From Albidovulum denitrificans (GTDB lineage Bacteria > Pseudomonadota > Alphaproteobacteria > Rhodobacterales > Rhodobacteraceae), in assembly GCF_002973535.1 (NCBI RefSeq), contig NZ_PVEP01000007.1:104716-168715 (forward strand): a stretch of 64,000 nucleotides of DNA, in the 5' to 3' direction. The translations under genes and the position numbers were made by a program. The notes below the pieces were generated by a model. It was not told the origin of the DNA, searched no databases, and saw only the letters and a list, made by a program, of their open reading frames with translations. The first letter of the stretch is position 1. Each line of letters opens with the position of its first letter. This document shows, piece by piece, positions 14,647-23,707 of this stretch.

Positions 14647-14874
14647 ATGCCGATGCTTGAACTTCATGTCATCAAGGATGTCTTCACGCCGGAACAGAAG
14701 AACCGGCTGATCGAGAAACTCACCGACGCCATGGTCAGCGTCGAGGGGGAAAACATGCGCGGCGTCACCTGGGTCAAGATCCATGAAGTCGAAAGCGGCG
14801 ACTGGGCGATCGGCGGCAAGGCCCTGACGACCGAGGCGGTGAAACAGCTTGCCGCGGGGCGGCAGGTCGCCTGA
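14647..14874 (+). CDS. 4-oxalocrotonate tautomerase family protein
   Basis: 75 residues starting MPMLELHVI, so removal of Met exposes the N-terminal Pro that is the catalytic base of this superfamily. The rest (TPEQKNRLIEKLTDAMVSVEG, GVTWVKIHEVESGDWAIGG) gives the beta-alpha-beta fold of 4-OT subunits, at the high end of their 60-75-residue range. Its substrate is unknown; many single genes of this type are orphan tautomerases. AAAGGAG is 7 bases before the start. It appears monocistronic. Confidence 0.88.
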   Translation: MPMLELHVIKDVFTPEQKNRLIEKLTDAMVSVEGENMRGVTWVKIHEVESGDWAIGGKALTTEAVKQLAAGRQVA

Positions 14875-14884
14875 CGCGCAGGGT

Positions 14885-14915
14885 CGGGCAGCGGGCGGTC
14901 CCGGACCGCTGCCCG
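14885..14915. terminator. Strong hairpin between convergent genes
   Basis: The 10-bp stem CGGGCAGCGG (14885-14894) / CCGCTGCCCG (14906-14915) between the tautomerase and the convergent regulator. No clear T run on either side, so it is a terminator by position and stem strength only. Confidence 0.5.
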
Positions 14916-14917
14916 GC

Positions 14918-16474
14918 CTAAAGCCCGTGCCGGTCGAAGGTCTTGGCAATCAACCCGCGCGCCGTTTCATCGCGGATCGGGAAGGCCGCGAAGAAATGCT
15001 GGCGCGAGGCCCTGGGTCGCCGTCGCAGGACATCGGCGCGCCAATGGATCGCCCGCGCCTCGCGACCCGCAAGGCTGTTGGCGACCAGCGCGATCATGGC
15101 GATCAGGAAATGCGCCCCCGGCGCGATGGCCGCCTGTTCGCCCCAGTCCGCGGCAGCGTCGAACAGCCCCGCCTGGATCAGAGCCAGGGACCGCACCCCC
15201 AGCATACCATAGCGCAGCGGGTCAAGCGGGCTTAGCCGCAAGGCCCCTTCTATATCGGTATCGACATGGGCGCCCTGACCGATCAGCATCCGGCTGAATG
15301 CACGCGAATAGAAGCCCTGCGCATAATTGGGGTTCAACGCGGTCGCCCTGTCCAGCCATGCGATCGCGGCGTCAGGATCGCCGTTCAGCCAGAAGGTCCG
15401 GCCCATGGTGAAGTTCACGAACGGATCGAGCGGGTCGATCTCAAGGCCCCGTTCGGCGTGACGCCTGGCATCTGCCGCAGCGTTCCCGATATCCGCCCCA
15501 TAGCGCAGGAACGCGTCCTGAAAGCGGGTGAACGACAGACCGGCATGGGCGCGGGCAAAGGCCGGGTCGCGGTGCGCGGCCTGTTCGAACAGGATCGTCG
15601 CGCGGGCATTATCCTCGCGGTTGAAGCGGTACATGTGGTGCAGGGCAAGATGATAGCTGGCCCAGGCATCGAGGTTTTCGGTGCTGCCCAACCGCGCTGC
15701 CATCGCCTCGCGCGTCGGAACGTAGAGTTCCAGCGCCGCGACGACATGGGCCACGATCCGCGCCCGCAATTCCTCGACCGCGCCTGCCGTCACGCTCAGC
15801 CGGTCGCCCCAGATCACCGCGCCGTCTGGATAGGCGGTCAGTTCCAGCGTCGCGGAAAGCCGGTTGCCGTCGGCCTCCAGAACCCCGGTCAGGGCATAGC
15901 GGGCGCCGATCCTTTCGCAGATCGTGGCCATTCCGGCATCCTGCGCGCGAAACTGGAACGCGGTGCCGCGCGCGATCACGGTCAGCCAGCGCATTCGCGA
16001 AAGGGCCTGGATCACGTCATGCGACAGCGCGTCGGCCATCAGCCCGGCCTCAGGCGCGGCGCCAAGGGGGCGCAGCGGCGGGACGACGATCGCGGGGCGC
16101 CCCGCATGTTCGGGGGTGTCGGGCGCCGCCTCCGGCGCGGGGTTTTGTGCTGCGGCCGGGGGGCTGGCCTCATCCAGCGGCGCGACAAAACGGAAGCCGC
16201 GCCCATGGACGGTGCGGATCGCCGCCTGCGTTGCGCCATCGTCGCCAAGCGCAAGCCGCGCGGCGTGAATGCGGCTGGACAGGCTGGCGTCCGAAATCGC
16301 CCGCCCGCCCCAGATCGCGGCGACGATCTCTTCCTTGGGAACCAGCCGGCCCCGGTGCCGGATCAGCAGCAGGATCAGTTCGAGGGCCTGTGGCTCTACC
16401 GTCACCGGAACGCCATCCCGGCTGAGTTCGAAGCGGTCCGCGTCGAGACGAAAGCTGCCGAACGTGTAGATCAT
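14918..16474 (-). CDS. Winged-helix DNA-binding protein with TPR sensor half
   Basis: A 518-residue protein. Residues 1-100 form an OmpR/PhoB-type winged helix (YTFGSFRLDADRFELSRDGV; PQALELILLLIRHRGRLV; GRGFRFVAPLD). An Ala/Pro linker follows. A domain at ~130-260 (IVVPPLRPLGAAPEAGLMAD; LTVIARGTAFQFRAQD; RIGARYALTGVLEADGNRLS) is typical of CadC-like/adenylate-cyclase-associated regulators, and TPR helices run from ~280 to the C-terminus. There is no receiver domain or membrane segment. It is probably a soluble one-component regulator with unknown ligand. The start at 16474 (MIYTFGS) puts the winged helix at the very N-terminus as in homologues; upstream extension lacks a better ribosome site. 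Confidence 0.8.
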   Translation of the reverse strand: MIYTFGSFRLDADRFELSRDGVPVTVEPQALELILLLIRHRGRLVPKEEIVAAIWGGRAISDASLSSRIHAARLALGDDGATQAAIRTVHGRGFRFVAPLDEASPPAAAQNPAPEAAPDTPEHAGRPAIVVPPLRPLGAAPEAGLMADALSHDVIQALSRMRWLTVIARGTAFQFRAQDAGMATICERIGARYALTGVLEADGNRLSATLELTAYPDGAVIWGDRLSVTAGAVEELRARIVAHVVAALELYVPTREAMAARLGSTENLDAWASYHLALHHMYRFNREDNARATILFEQAAHRDPAFARAHAGLSFTRFQDAFLRYGADIGNAAADARRHAERGLEIDPLDPFVNFTMGRTFWLNGDPDAAIAWLDRATALNPNYAQGFYSRAFSRMLIGQGAHVDTDIEGALRLSPLDPLRYGMLGVRSLALIQAGLFDAAADWGEQAAIAPGAHFLIAMIALVANSLAGREARAIHWRADVLRRRPRASRQHFFAAFPIRDETARGLIAKTFDRHGL

Positions 16475-16534
16475 GCCCGAGGATAGCGCCAAACCCGCCG
16501 CGGACGCAGCCAAAACTTGTCCGGCAGGGTTGTG

Positions 16535-17146
16535 CTACTTCCCGCCGCCGATCCTTGGTTCGGTCCCTGCCTTCAGGCGTTCGATATTCGGTAGGTGGCG
16601 GTAATAGACCAGCGTGGCGAGGATCACGATCAGGTAGATCGCCTGCCCATGCCCCAGAAGGGCCGCCCACGCGACCGCCAGCACCGCCGCCACCAGCGCC
16701 GCGAGGGACGATATGCGCCCGACAAGCGCCGTCACCAGCCATGTCAGGCAGGTGGCGATCCCGACCGGCCAGGCCAGTGCCAGAAGCGTACCAAGGAAGG
16801 TGGCCACGCCCTTGCCGCCCCTGAACCCCAGCCAGACCGGGAAGAGATGGCCAAGGAACGCGCCAAGCCCCGCGATCTGTGCCGCGTCCTCATGCCCGGT
16901 CAGCGCGCGGGCGAGCAGGACCGCGACAGCCCCCTTGCCGCCGTCAAGGATCAGCGTCGCGAAGGCCGCTGCCTTGTTGCCGGTCCGCAGAACGTTGGTC
17001 GCGCCGATATTGCCCGAGCCGATCTTGCGCAGATCGCCCAGCCCCATGAAGCGCGTCACCAGAACGCCGAAAGGGATGGAGCCGAGAAGATAGCCCAGCA
17101 GGGCGATCACGATCAGCGTAAGCGCGCCGGTGTCGAACGCTGGCAT
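16535..17146 (-). CDS. plsY: Acyl-phosphate glycerol-3-phosphate acyltransferase PlsY
   Basis: A 203-residue integral membrane enzyme with about five to seven hydrophobic segments and the three PlsY motifs: [13 protein letters not shown]...[31 protein letters not shown] and the C-terminal HLPNIERL loop. It transfers an acyl group from acyl-phosphate to glycerol-3-phosphate, the first step of phospholipid synthesis. Its start codon directly abuts the stop of the dihydroorotase-like gene upstream, so it is at the end of that operon. Confidence 0.96.
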   Translation of the reverse strand: MPAFDTGALTLIVIALLGYLLGSIPFGVLVTRFMGLGDLRKIGSGNIGATNVLRTGNKAAAFATLILDGGKGAVAVLLARALTGHEDAAQIAGLGAFLGHLFPVWLGFRGGKGVATFLGTLLALAWPVGIATCLTWLVTALVGRISSLAALVAAVLAVAWAALLGHGQAIYLIVILATLVYYRHLPNIERLKAGTEPRIGGGK

Positions 17147-18424
17147 CTACGCCTCCCCCGGGAATACCCGTTTGCCGTCCACCCATGTGCCAAGCACCTT
17201 ACCCTCCATCCGCTGCCCGTCAAACGGCGTGTTCTTGGATTTGGAGTTCAGCTTGAAGCGGTCCAGCACGAAGGGCGCGTCGGGATCGAAAAGGACCAGA
17301 TCGGCAGGCGCGCCTGTCGCAAGGCGCCCCTGCGGCAGGCCGAGCCGCTGGGCGGGGTTCAGAGCCATGGCGCGGAACAGTTGCGGCAGGGTCAGCTGCC
17401 CGGCGTGGTAAAGTCGCATCGCGGCCGGAAGGAAGGTTTCCAAGGCCACCGCCCCGCTTGCGGCGTCCTCGAACGGGAGACGCTTCGATTCCTCGTCCTG
17501 CGGCGTGTGCATGGATGAGATGATGTCGATCAGGCCCGAGGCGACGGCCTCCACCACCGCGATCCGGTCATCCTCGGGCCGGAGCGGCGGCTTGACCTTG
17601 AAGAAGGTGCGATAGTCGCCGACGTCGAATTCGTTCAGCGTCAGATGGTGGATGGAGGTCCCCGCCGTCACGTCAAAGCCGTTGGCCTTGGCGCGTTCCA
17701 GCGGTGGCAGGGCGCGGGCGGTGGTGATCTGGTCGAAGTGGTACTTCGCCCCCGTCATCTCCACCATCCCCATCTCACGGTCGAACCCGATGCGTTCGGC
17801 CATCGGCGACACGCCGGGCAGGCCGCGAAGCGAGGCGAACTTGCCCGACGTCGTGGCGGCCCCTGCCGACAGGATCGGCTCTTGCGGGTGGCCCATGACA
17901 AGGGCGTTGAGGGATTTCGCATAGGTCAGCGCGCGCGACAGGACCTTGGTGTCGGTGACGACATGGTCGCAATCGGTGAAGGCAATTGCCCCGGCATCGA
18001 GGAGGAACCCGATCTCCGTCATCTCCCGCCCCTCGCGGCCCTTGGTCAGCGCGGCCATATGGCGGATGCGGACGGGGCAGGCCTCCGCCGCGCGGCGGGT
18101 GACGAATTCGAGCGTTTCCGGGTTGTCGATGGCGGGGTTGGTGTCGGGCCGCGCGATGATCGTGGTCACGCCCCCGGCGGCGGCCGCAAGACCGGCAGAG
18201 CGGAAGGATTCCTTGTGCCGCTCCCCCGGTTCGCCGATCTTGACGCCAAGGTCCACGATGCCGGGGGCGAGGCATTTGCCCCCGCAGTCGATGACCGTCG
18301 CGCCCTTCGGGGCGGTGACGTCGCCGACCCCGGCGATGACGCCGTTCTCGATCAGCAGGCTGCCGGGGATTTCGGTCAGCCCCTCGGGGTCGATCAGGCG
18401 GGCATTGGTGAGGAGGGTGGTCAT
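17147..18424 (-). CDS. Dihydroorotase homologue lacking metal ligands (PyrC-like, probably structural)
   Basis: A 425-residue amidohydrolase-fold protein clearly related to class I dihydroorotases (APGIVDLGVKIGEPGERHKE, GGVTTIIARPDTNPAIDNPE, LTLNEFDV). Key residues are replaced. The metal-binding HxH of DxHVHxREPG reads DLGVKIGEPG. The Asp of the terminal DHxPH-like motif is absent (IISSMHTPQDEE). It still has HP in GHPQE and HH in SIHHL. This resembles the inactive pseudo-dihydroorotases that hold aspartate transcarbamoylase dodecamers together in Pseudomonas. It lies downstream of pyrB on the same strand. A true dihydroorotase must be encoded elsewhere if this is inactive. It overlaps the preceding gene by 4 bases. 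Confidence 0.85.
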   Translation of the reverse strand: MTTLLTNARLIDPEGLTEIPGSLLIENGVIAGVGDVTAPKGATVIDCGGKCLAPGIVDLGVKIGEPGERHKESFRSAGLAAAAGGVTTIIARPDTNPAIDNPETLEFVTRRAAEACPVRIRHMAALTKGREGREMTEIGFLLDAGAIAFTDCDHVVTDTKVLSRALTYAKSLNALVMGHPQEPILSAGAATTSGKFASLRGLPGVSPMAERIGFDREMGMVEMTGAKYHFDQITTARALPPLERAKANGFDVTAGTSIHHLTLNEFDVGDYRTFFKVKPPLRPEDDRIAVVEAVASGLIDIISSMHTPQDEESKRLPFEDAASGAVALETFLPAAMRLYHAGQLTLPQLFRAMALNPAQRLGLPQGRLATGAPADLVLFDPDAPFVLDRFKLNSKSKNTPFDGQRMEGKVLGTWVDGKRVFPGEA

Positions 18425-18906
18425 CTTCGATCCCCGGAGTTGCGGTAGGTGTCGATGGCGGTCTCGATCTGCTCGACGGCCTGCCTGGCAGTCTTGAGGT
18501 GGCGGATCAGGTGCTTTTCGCCGCCTGAGGTGACGATCTGTACATCCCCCATCAGGCTTCTGACCTGCGCGATCTGGCCCAGTCCCGCGACCCGGCCCTG
18601 CGGGCCGATCAGGCGCGTCGGGGTCAGCCGCCAGCGGCGTGCAAAGACCTCGGACCGGAAGAAGACGGCCCGGAAGACGAGGGCAAGCGTTACCCCAAGC
18701 GCGCCCACCCAGATTTCGGCTGCCTTGCCGATCGCAATGAAGATCACGCCCACGACGACGGTGAAGAAGGCGATAAGCCAGAAGGTGTCCTGCCAGTAGC
18801 GGGCAGGGTCGGGCAGGAAGGTGGCAAGCACCTCTTCACCCTCAGCCAGCGGTACCTCCGCCTGCGGTCCGGGGCGGTAGTTCAGGACAGGATCGCGTTC
18901 GGCCAT
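18421..18906 (-). CDS. Two-helix membrane protein with a PH-like C-terminal domain
   Basis: A 161-residue protein. A Pro/Glu-rich N-terminus is followed by a hairpin of two membrane helices (YWQDTFWLIAFFTVVVGVIF; WVGALGVTLALVFRAVFF). A C-terminal half follows (EVFARRWRLTPTRLIGPQGR, IAQVRSLMGDVQIVTSGGEK) that looks like a small bacterial PH/YdbT-type domain. I prefer the ATG at 18906, which has AAGG 3 bases upstream, to the ATG at 18936. It sits between pyrB and the dihydroorotase-like gene and overlaps the latter (ATGA). No known link to pyrimidine synthesis. Confidence 0.7.
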   Translation of the reverse strand: MAERDPVLNYRPGPQAEVPLAEGEEVLATFLPDPARYWQDTFWLIAFFTVVVGVIFIAIGKAAEIWVGALGVTLALVFRAVFFRSEVFARRWRLTPTRLIGPQGRVAGLGQIAQVRSLMGDVQIVTSGGEKHLIRHLKTARQAVEQIETAIDTYRNSGDRR

Positions 18907-19141
18907 GCACCTTGCCCCGGAGTTCACGTCGTCCATCGGCGCGCGACAGGTGTCGCGGTCGCCGAGGCGCCGTGTGTATCAGGGGCCATCTGTCCTGCGA
19001 GGATGAGGGAGGGGATTCCAGGGACCTCTCCCGCCCTTCCCGGTCCGCCTGCGGACCGGACCGCGTCCGCCCGCCCCCAGGCGGGCGCGGTTCCCGCCCC
19101 CGCCTCGGTCGGTCGCGGTCCTCTGTCGTGATGCGCCCCGC

Positions 19142-20104
19142 TCAAACCATCACCCCCACGGCCCTCGCGCCCCGCTCTGCCCGCAGGTTCCGCGCCAAAA
19201 GGTCCATGCAGGCCATGCGCACCGCCACGCCCATCTCCACCTGATCCTGAATGACGGAACGGTTGATGTCGTCGGCCAGCTCGCCGTCGATCTCCACCCC
19301 CCGGTTCATCGGGCCTGGATGCATGACGATGGCGTCGTCCTTCGCCATGGCGAGCTTTTCGGCATCCAGCCCGTAGCGGTGGTAATATTCACGTTCGGAC
19401 GGGATGAAGCCGCCGTCCATCCGTTCCTTCTGGAGGCGCAGCATCATCACCACGTCGCAATCCTTCAGCCCCTCGCGCATGTCCTCATAGACCTCACAGC
19501 CAAGGTCCTGCACACCCGAGGGCATCAGTGTCGGCGGGCCGATCAGGCGGATGCGGTTTTCCATCTTGCCAAGCAGGATCAGGTTCGACCGCGCCACGCG
19601 GGAATGCGCGATGTCGCCGCAGATCGCCACGGTCAGGCGCTGAATCCGGCCCTTGGCGCGGCGGATCGTCAGCGCATCCAGAAGCGCCTGCGTCGGGTGT
19701 TCATGCCGCCCGTCGCCGGCGTTCAGGACCGCGCAGTTCACCTTCTGCGCCAGAAGGTCCACCGCTCCGCTTGCCGGGTGGCGCACGACCAGCAGGTCGG
19801 GATGCATCGCGTTCAGCGTCAGCGCGGTGTCGATCAGCGTCTCACCCTTCTTCACCGATGAATGGGCGACCGACATGTTCATCACATCCGCGCCCAGCCG
19901 CTTGCCCGCAAGTTCGAACGACGCCTGCGTGCGGGTGGAATTCTCGAAGAACATGTTGATCTGGGTCATGCCCTCCAGCGCGTCGGAATGCTTCACCGTG
20001 CGCTGGTTCAGTTCGACATAGGTTTCGGCCAGGTCGAGGACGGCACGAATCTCCTCCGGGGCCAGATGTTCGATCCCCAGAAGGTGACGCGCGCGGAAGG
20101 TCAT
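19142..20104 (-). CDS. pyrB: Aspartate carbamoyltransferase catalytic subunit
   Basis: A 320-residue protein with the carbamoyl-phosphate site [20 protein letters not shown], the KKGET loop, [11 protein letters not shown], and the C-terminal [11 protein letters not shown]. It makes carbamoyl aspartate in pyrimidine biosynthesis. The start at 20104 ([14 protein letters not shown]) matches the family length; the longer frame to 20161 would add an atypical extension. No pyrI regulatory gene is present; a dihydroorotase-like gene follows 0.7 kb downstream, fitting the PyrB/pseudo-PyrC type of complex. The 235 bases between this gene and the next contain only GC-rich inverted repeats. Confidence 0.96.
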   Translation of the reverse strand: MTFRARHLLGIEHLAPEEIRAVLDLAETYVELNQRTVKHSDALEGMTQINMFFENSTRTQASFELAGKRLGADVMNMSVAHSSVKKGETLIDTALTLNAMHPDLLVVRHPASGAVDLLAQKVNCAVLNAGDGRHEHPTQALLDALTIRRAKGRIQRLTVAICGDIAHSRVARSNLILLGKMENRIRLIGPPTLMPSGVQDLGCEVYEDMREGLKDCDVVMMLRLQKERMDGGFIPSEREYYHRYGLDAEKLAMAKDDAIVMHPGPMNRGVEIDGELADDINRSVIQDQVEMGVAVRMACMDLLARNLRAERGARAVGVMV

Positions 20105-20213
20105 GGCAGGCTCCGGTCCCCGTTTCGCCCCGCTTATGGCAAATGCCGCCGGGCCGGGCAACGGCGAATGCGCCCGCTTGTGGCCGCCCGCGCCGCGTCA
20201 TAACGTGGCGGCC

Positions 20214-20996
20214 ATGACGCCCGACCTCGCCCAGATCGACTATCACGCCGCGCAGGCCCTGCTGGAATGGCAGATGGAGCTTGGCGCGGATGAGGCGATT
20301 GGCGAGGTGCCGGTCAACCGCTACGAGGTCGCGGTTCAGGCGCCGAAGCCCGCCCCGGCGATGCAAGCGCCGGTGGTGGAGGATGCCGTCGATCCGGTCG
20401 AAGCCGCGAGAGAGGCCGCCGCCGGGGCCACCGGGCTGGAAACGCTCGCCACGATTCAGGCGGGCTATGAGCATTGCGAGCTGAAGAAGGGCGCGCGCAA
20501 CTTCGTCTTTGCCGATGGCAACCCGCAGGCGCGGGTGCTGATCCTGGGCGAGGCGCCGGGGCGTGACGAGGATATCGAGGGCCGACCCTTCGTCGGCCGC
20601 GCGGGGCAATTGCTGGACCGCATGTTCGCCGCCATCGGCCTGTCGCGCACCGCGCACCACCCCGAAGAGGCGCTTTACATCACCAATGTCATGCCCTGGC
20701 GCCCGCCGCAGAACCGTGACCCGGACCCGGCAGAGATCGCGATGATGCTGCCTTTCGTGACGCGACATGTGGAGTTCGTGAACCCCGACGTGATCGTGTT
20801 GATGGGCAACACCTCCTGCTTCGCGGCGCTGGGCCGCAAGGGCATCCTGCGGCTGCGCGGCACCTGGGCCGAGGCCTTTGGAAAACCCGCCATGCCGATG
20901 ACCCACCCGGCCTATCTCTTGCGCAACACGGCCGCCAAGCGCGAGGCCTGGGCGGATTTGCTGGAGATCAAGGCGAAGCTGGGGAAGCCGCGATGA
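20214..20996 (+). CDS. Uracil-DNA glycosylase, family-4-like with most cluster cysteines missing
   Basis: A 260-residue protein. The catalytic core GEAPGRDEDIEGRPFVGRAGQ and the distal motif MTHPAYLLRN identify the UDG superfamily, closest to family 4. An Ala/Pro-rich N-terminal extension of ~75 residues precedes it. Family 4 enzymes hold a 4Fe-4S cluster with four Cys. Here only two Cys are present (EHCELKKGA and NTSCFAALG). The usual second N-terminal Cys is absent, KCRPP reads PWRPP, and EIAxC reads EIAMM. The cluster is therefore probably lost. Its start at 20214 is chosen by family context; a GTG at 20205 is possible. It is divergent from pyrB and overlaps the LysE-type gene (ATGA). Confidence 0.88.
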   Translation: MTPDLAQIDYHAAQALLEWQMELGADEAIGEVPVNRYEVAVQAPKPAPAMQAPVVEDAVDPVEAAREAAAGATGLETLATIQAGYEHCELKKGARNFVFADGNPQARVLILGEAPGRDEDIEGRPFVGRAGQLLDRMFAAIGLSRTAHHPEEALYITNVMPWRPPQNRDPDPAEIAMMLPFVTRHVEFVNPDVIVLMGNTSCFAALGRKGILRLRGTWAEAFGKPAMPMTHPAYLLRNTAAKREAWADLLEIKAKLGKPR

Positions 20997-21616
20997 TCGT
21001 CGATCCCTGGACCCTTGCCGCCTTCATCCCGGCGGCGCTGGCGCTGAACCTGACGCCGGGGGCGGACATGATGTTCTGCCTGGCCCAAGGTTTGCGCGGC
21101 GGGCCGCGTCCGGCGGTGGCGGCCAGCGCGGGCGTCTCGGCGGGGTCGATGCTGAATGTCGCCCTGGCGGGCCTTGGCCTTGGCGCGCTTGTCGCCTCGC
21201 TGCCGGGTCTCTTCGAGGGGATCCGCTGGGCCGGGATCGGCTATCTTCTCTTCCTTGCCTGGCGGACGCTCCGCGCGCCGCTGGTGGTGGCGGATGCGCC
21301 GAAGGTGCGGGTATCGCGCGCCTTCCGCGACGGGTTTCTGGTCAACGTCACCAACCCCAAGGTGATCCTCTTCATCCTTGCCTTCGTTCCGCAATTCGTG
21401 GACCCCGCGCGCGGGGCGGTGCTGGGGCAGTTCCTGATCTTCGGGGCGATCATCGCCATCGGGGGTTTCTTCATCAACGGGGCCGTCGGCTGGGGCGCGG
21501 GTGGCATCGGCAAGGTGCTGGCGCGTGACCTCAGGGTCGAACGCGCGCTGCGCTGGGCCTCGGCCTCGGTCTTCGGCCTTCTGGCCGCCAAACTCGCATG
21601 GGACAGCCGCGCATGA
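20993..21616 (+). CDS. LysE/RhtB family amino acid exporter
   Basis: A 207-residue membrane protein with about six hydrophobic segments. It has the family pattern ALNLTPGADMMFCLAQGLRGG in the first loop and DGFLVNVTNPKVILFILAFVPQF in the middle. Proteins of this family export amino acids or related metabolites. It overlaps both neighbours by 4 bases (udg upstream, moaB downstream), so it is in the udg-lysE-moaB operon. Substrate unknown. Confidence 0.9.
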   Translation: MIVDPWTLAAFIPAALALNLTPGADMMFCLAQGLRGGPRPAVAASAGVSAGSMLNVALAGLGLGALVASLPGLFEGIRWAGIGYLLFLAWRTLRAPLVVADAPKVRVSRAFRDGFLVNVTNPKVILFILAFVPQFVDPARGAVLGQFLIFGAIIAIGGFFINGAVGWGAGGIGKVLARDLRVERALRWASASVFGLLAAKLAWDSRA

Positions 21617-22155
21617 GCCGTATCGACGAAAGCAAGGACTTCATCCCGGTCCGCATCGCGGTTCTGACCGTGTCGGATACCCGTACCCTGGCCGAGGACC
21701 GTTCCGGCGACACGCTGGTGGCGCGGCTGACGGGGGCGGGGCATCTGCTGGCCGACCGCAGGATCGTGCAGGACGAACGGGCAGAGATCGCGGCGCAACT
21801 GCGCGCCTGGGTGGCCGATCCGGGCGTCGATGTCATCATCTCGACCGGCGGCACCGGCCTGACGGGGCGCGACGTGACGGTCGAGGCGCATCGCGACGTC
21901 TATGAGAAAGAGATCGAGGCCTTCGCCACCGTCTTCACCATGGTGTCGATGCAGAAGATCGGCACCAGCGCCGTGCAAAGCCGCGCGACCGGGGGCGTGG
22001 CGGGCGGTACCTACCTCTTCGCGCTTCCCGGCAGCACCGGGGCCTGCAAGGACGCCTGGGACGAGATTCTGAAATGGCAGCTCGATTACCGTCATCAGCC
22101 CTGCAATTTCGTGGAAATTATGCCCCGTCTCGACGAACATTTGCGACGGAAGTAA
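21613..22155 (+). CDS. moaB: Molybdenum cofactor biosynthesis protein MoaB
   Basis: A 180-residue protein with the MogA/MoaB fold: IAVLTVSDTRTLAEDRSGDTL, the nucleotide-binding TGGTGLTGRDVT motif and the C-terminal FALPGSTGACKDAWDEIL. It acts in molybdopterin adenylylation or a related step of cofactor synthesis. The ATG at 21613 overlaps the stop of the LysE-type gene; the frame from 21598 would be an unlikely extension. It is the last gene of the operon. Confidence 0.94.
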   Translation: MSRIDESKDFIPVRIAVLTVSDTRTLAEDRSGDTLVARLTGAGHLLADRRIVQDERAEIAAQLRAWVADPGVDVIISTGGTGLTGRDVTVEAHRDVYEKEIEAFATVFTMVSMQKIGTSAVQSRATGGVAGGTYLFALPGSTGACKDAWDEILKWQLDYRHQPCNFVEIMPRLDEHLRRK

Positions 22156-22237
22156 CAGCTTCGCGCGTATATCGTGAAACGCTTTGATCTTGGCGCCGCC
22201 CGATATACCATCGTAAGGGTCCTAACTGACGGGAAAC

Positions 22238-23707
22238 ATGCGGTTTCTGACGCGAAGCCTGACGGGTCTTTTTCTGTTCGCGATAACCTTGGGGTTTCTC
22301 GCGGCCGGTTTTGCCGCGCTCAAATCCGCGATCGACATCCGCACCGCGCCCAGCATGGCGGGGCGCCCCTCGGCCGAACGGTCCTTCAGCGCCCGTGTCG
22401 CGCGGCTTGAGCCGCAGCGCATCGCGCCCAGCCTGACCGCCTATGGCGAGGTGCAAAGCCGCCGGACGCTGGAACTGCGCGCCCCCGCGGCGGGGGAGGT
22501 GGTGGAACTTGCCCCCGACCTTGCCGATGGCGCGCGTGTCACGGCGGGGCAGCTTCTGGTGCGCACCGATCCCGCCGACGCGCAATCGGCCGTCGCACTG
22601 GCCCGTGCCGGGCTGACCAATGCCGAGGCCGAGGTGCGCGATGCCGCCTATGCGCTGGAGCTTGCCCAGGCCGATCTGAAGGTGGCCGAGGAACAGGTCA
22701 CCCTGCGCCAGGGCGCCTATGACCGCCAAAAGGGCATCGGTGAGCGTGGTTTCGGTACCGCGACGGATATCGAGACGGCCGAACTTGCCCTGTCGACCGC
22801 GAACCAGAGCCTTGTCTCGCGCAGGCAAAGCCTTGCGCAGGCGCAGGCGCGGGCCGATCAGTCGAAGACCGCGCTTGAGATGCAGAAGCTGACGCTGGCA
22901 GAGGCCGAACGGCGTCTGTCAGAGACGGAGTTGCGGGCCGGGTTCGCGGGCGTCCTGACCGGCGTCACGGTCGTCGCGGGCGGGCTGGTCGCGAAGTCGG
23001 AGAAACTGGGGGAGCTTGTCGATCCGAACGACCTTGAGGTGTCGTTCCGCGTCTCGACCGAACAATACAGCCACCTTGCCGATGCCGAAGGGCGACTGGC
23101 CGCCCTGCCGGTGATCGTTGAGCTTGAGACGAGCAGCGGCCATTTCGGCGCGACCGGCACACTTTCGCGCGTCGATGCGACGGTGGGCGCGGGCGTCAGC
23201 GGGCGACTTCTGTTTGCGACGCTGAAGGACCCCGTCGGGCTGAAGCCGGGCGATTTCGTCACCGTCACCGTTGCCGAGGCACCGATTGACGGGGTCGCCC
23301 TTCTTCCCGCCGTTGCGGTCGGACCCGATGGCAACCTGCTTCTGGTAGGCGCGGAAAACCGGCTTGAGGCAGCCCCGGCCGAGATCGTCCGCCGCCAGGG
23401 TGACGCCGTCATCGTCCGGGTCGGCGATCTTGCCGGGCGCGAGGTCATCATCGACCACTCGCCGCTTCTGGGGGCGGGTATCCTTGTCCGCCCGGTGCGC
23501 GGGGACGAAAAATCCGAAGCCCCGGAAGCAGGGCGCGACAGCACCATGATCGACCTGACGCCGGAACGCCGCGCGGCGCTGATTTCCTTCGTCGAGGGCA
23601 GCGGGCAGATGGGGGCGGATGCCAAGGAACGGCTTCTGGCGCAACTGCGCGAGGATCGGGTCCCGGCGGCGACGGTGCAGCGGATCGAAGCCCGGATGGG
23701 CGGATAG
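22238..23707 (+). CDS. RND efflux periplasmic adaptor subunit
   Basis: A 489-residue membrane fusion protein. An N-terminal membrane anchor (residues ~8-28: LFLFAITLGFLAAGFAAL) precedes a first lipoyl half (RTLELRAPAAGEVVELAPDL), a long alpha-helical hairpin (~125-235), a second lipoyl half (LRAGFAGVLTGVTVVAGGLV) and a beta-barrel. The C-terminal extension ends with about 45 residues rich in helix (TPERRAALISFVEGSGQMGA) that is not usual for adaptors. It connects the inner-membrane pump encoded next to an outer-membrane channel that is not in this window. The permease start directly follows its stop. Confidence 0.93.
   Translation: MRFLTRSLTGLFLFAITLGFLAAGFAALKSAIDIRTAPSMAGRPSAERSFSARVARLEPQRIAPSLTAYGEVQSRRTLELRAPAAGEVVELAPDLADGARVTAGQLLVRTDPADAQSAVALARAGLTNAEAEVRDAAYALELAQADLKVAEEQVTLRQGAYDRQKGIGERGFGTATDIETAELALSTANQSLVSRRQSLAQAQARADQSKTALEMQKLTLAEAERRLSETELRAGFAGVLTGVTVVAGGLVAKSEKLGELVDPNDLEVSFRVSTEQYSHLADAEGRLAALPVIVELETSSGHFGATGTLSRVDATVGAGVSGRLLFATLKDPVGLKPGDFVTVTVAEAPIDGVALLPAVAVGPDGNLLLVGAENRLEAAPAEIVRRQGDAVIVRVGDLAGREVIIDHSPLLGAGILVRPVRGDEKSEAPEAGRDSTMIDLTPERRAALISFVEGSGQMGADAKERLLAQLREDRVPAATVQRIEARMGG

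Noticed and set aside
18937..19141. GC-rich inverted repeats after pyrB as terminators
   Set aside because: Several short stems are possible but none is followed by a T run on the minus strand, so no specific terminator is called.
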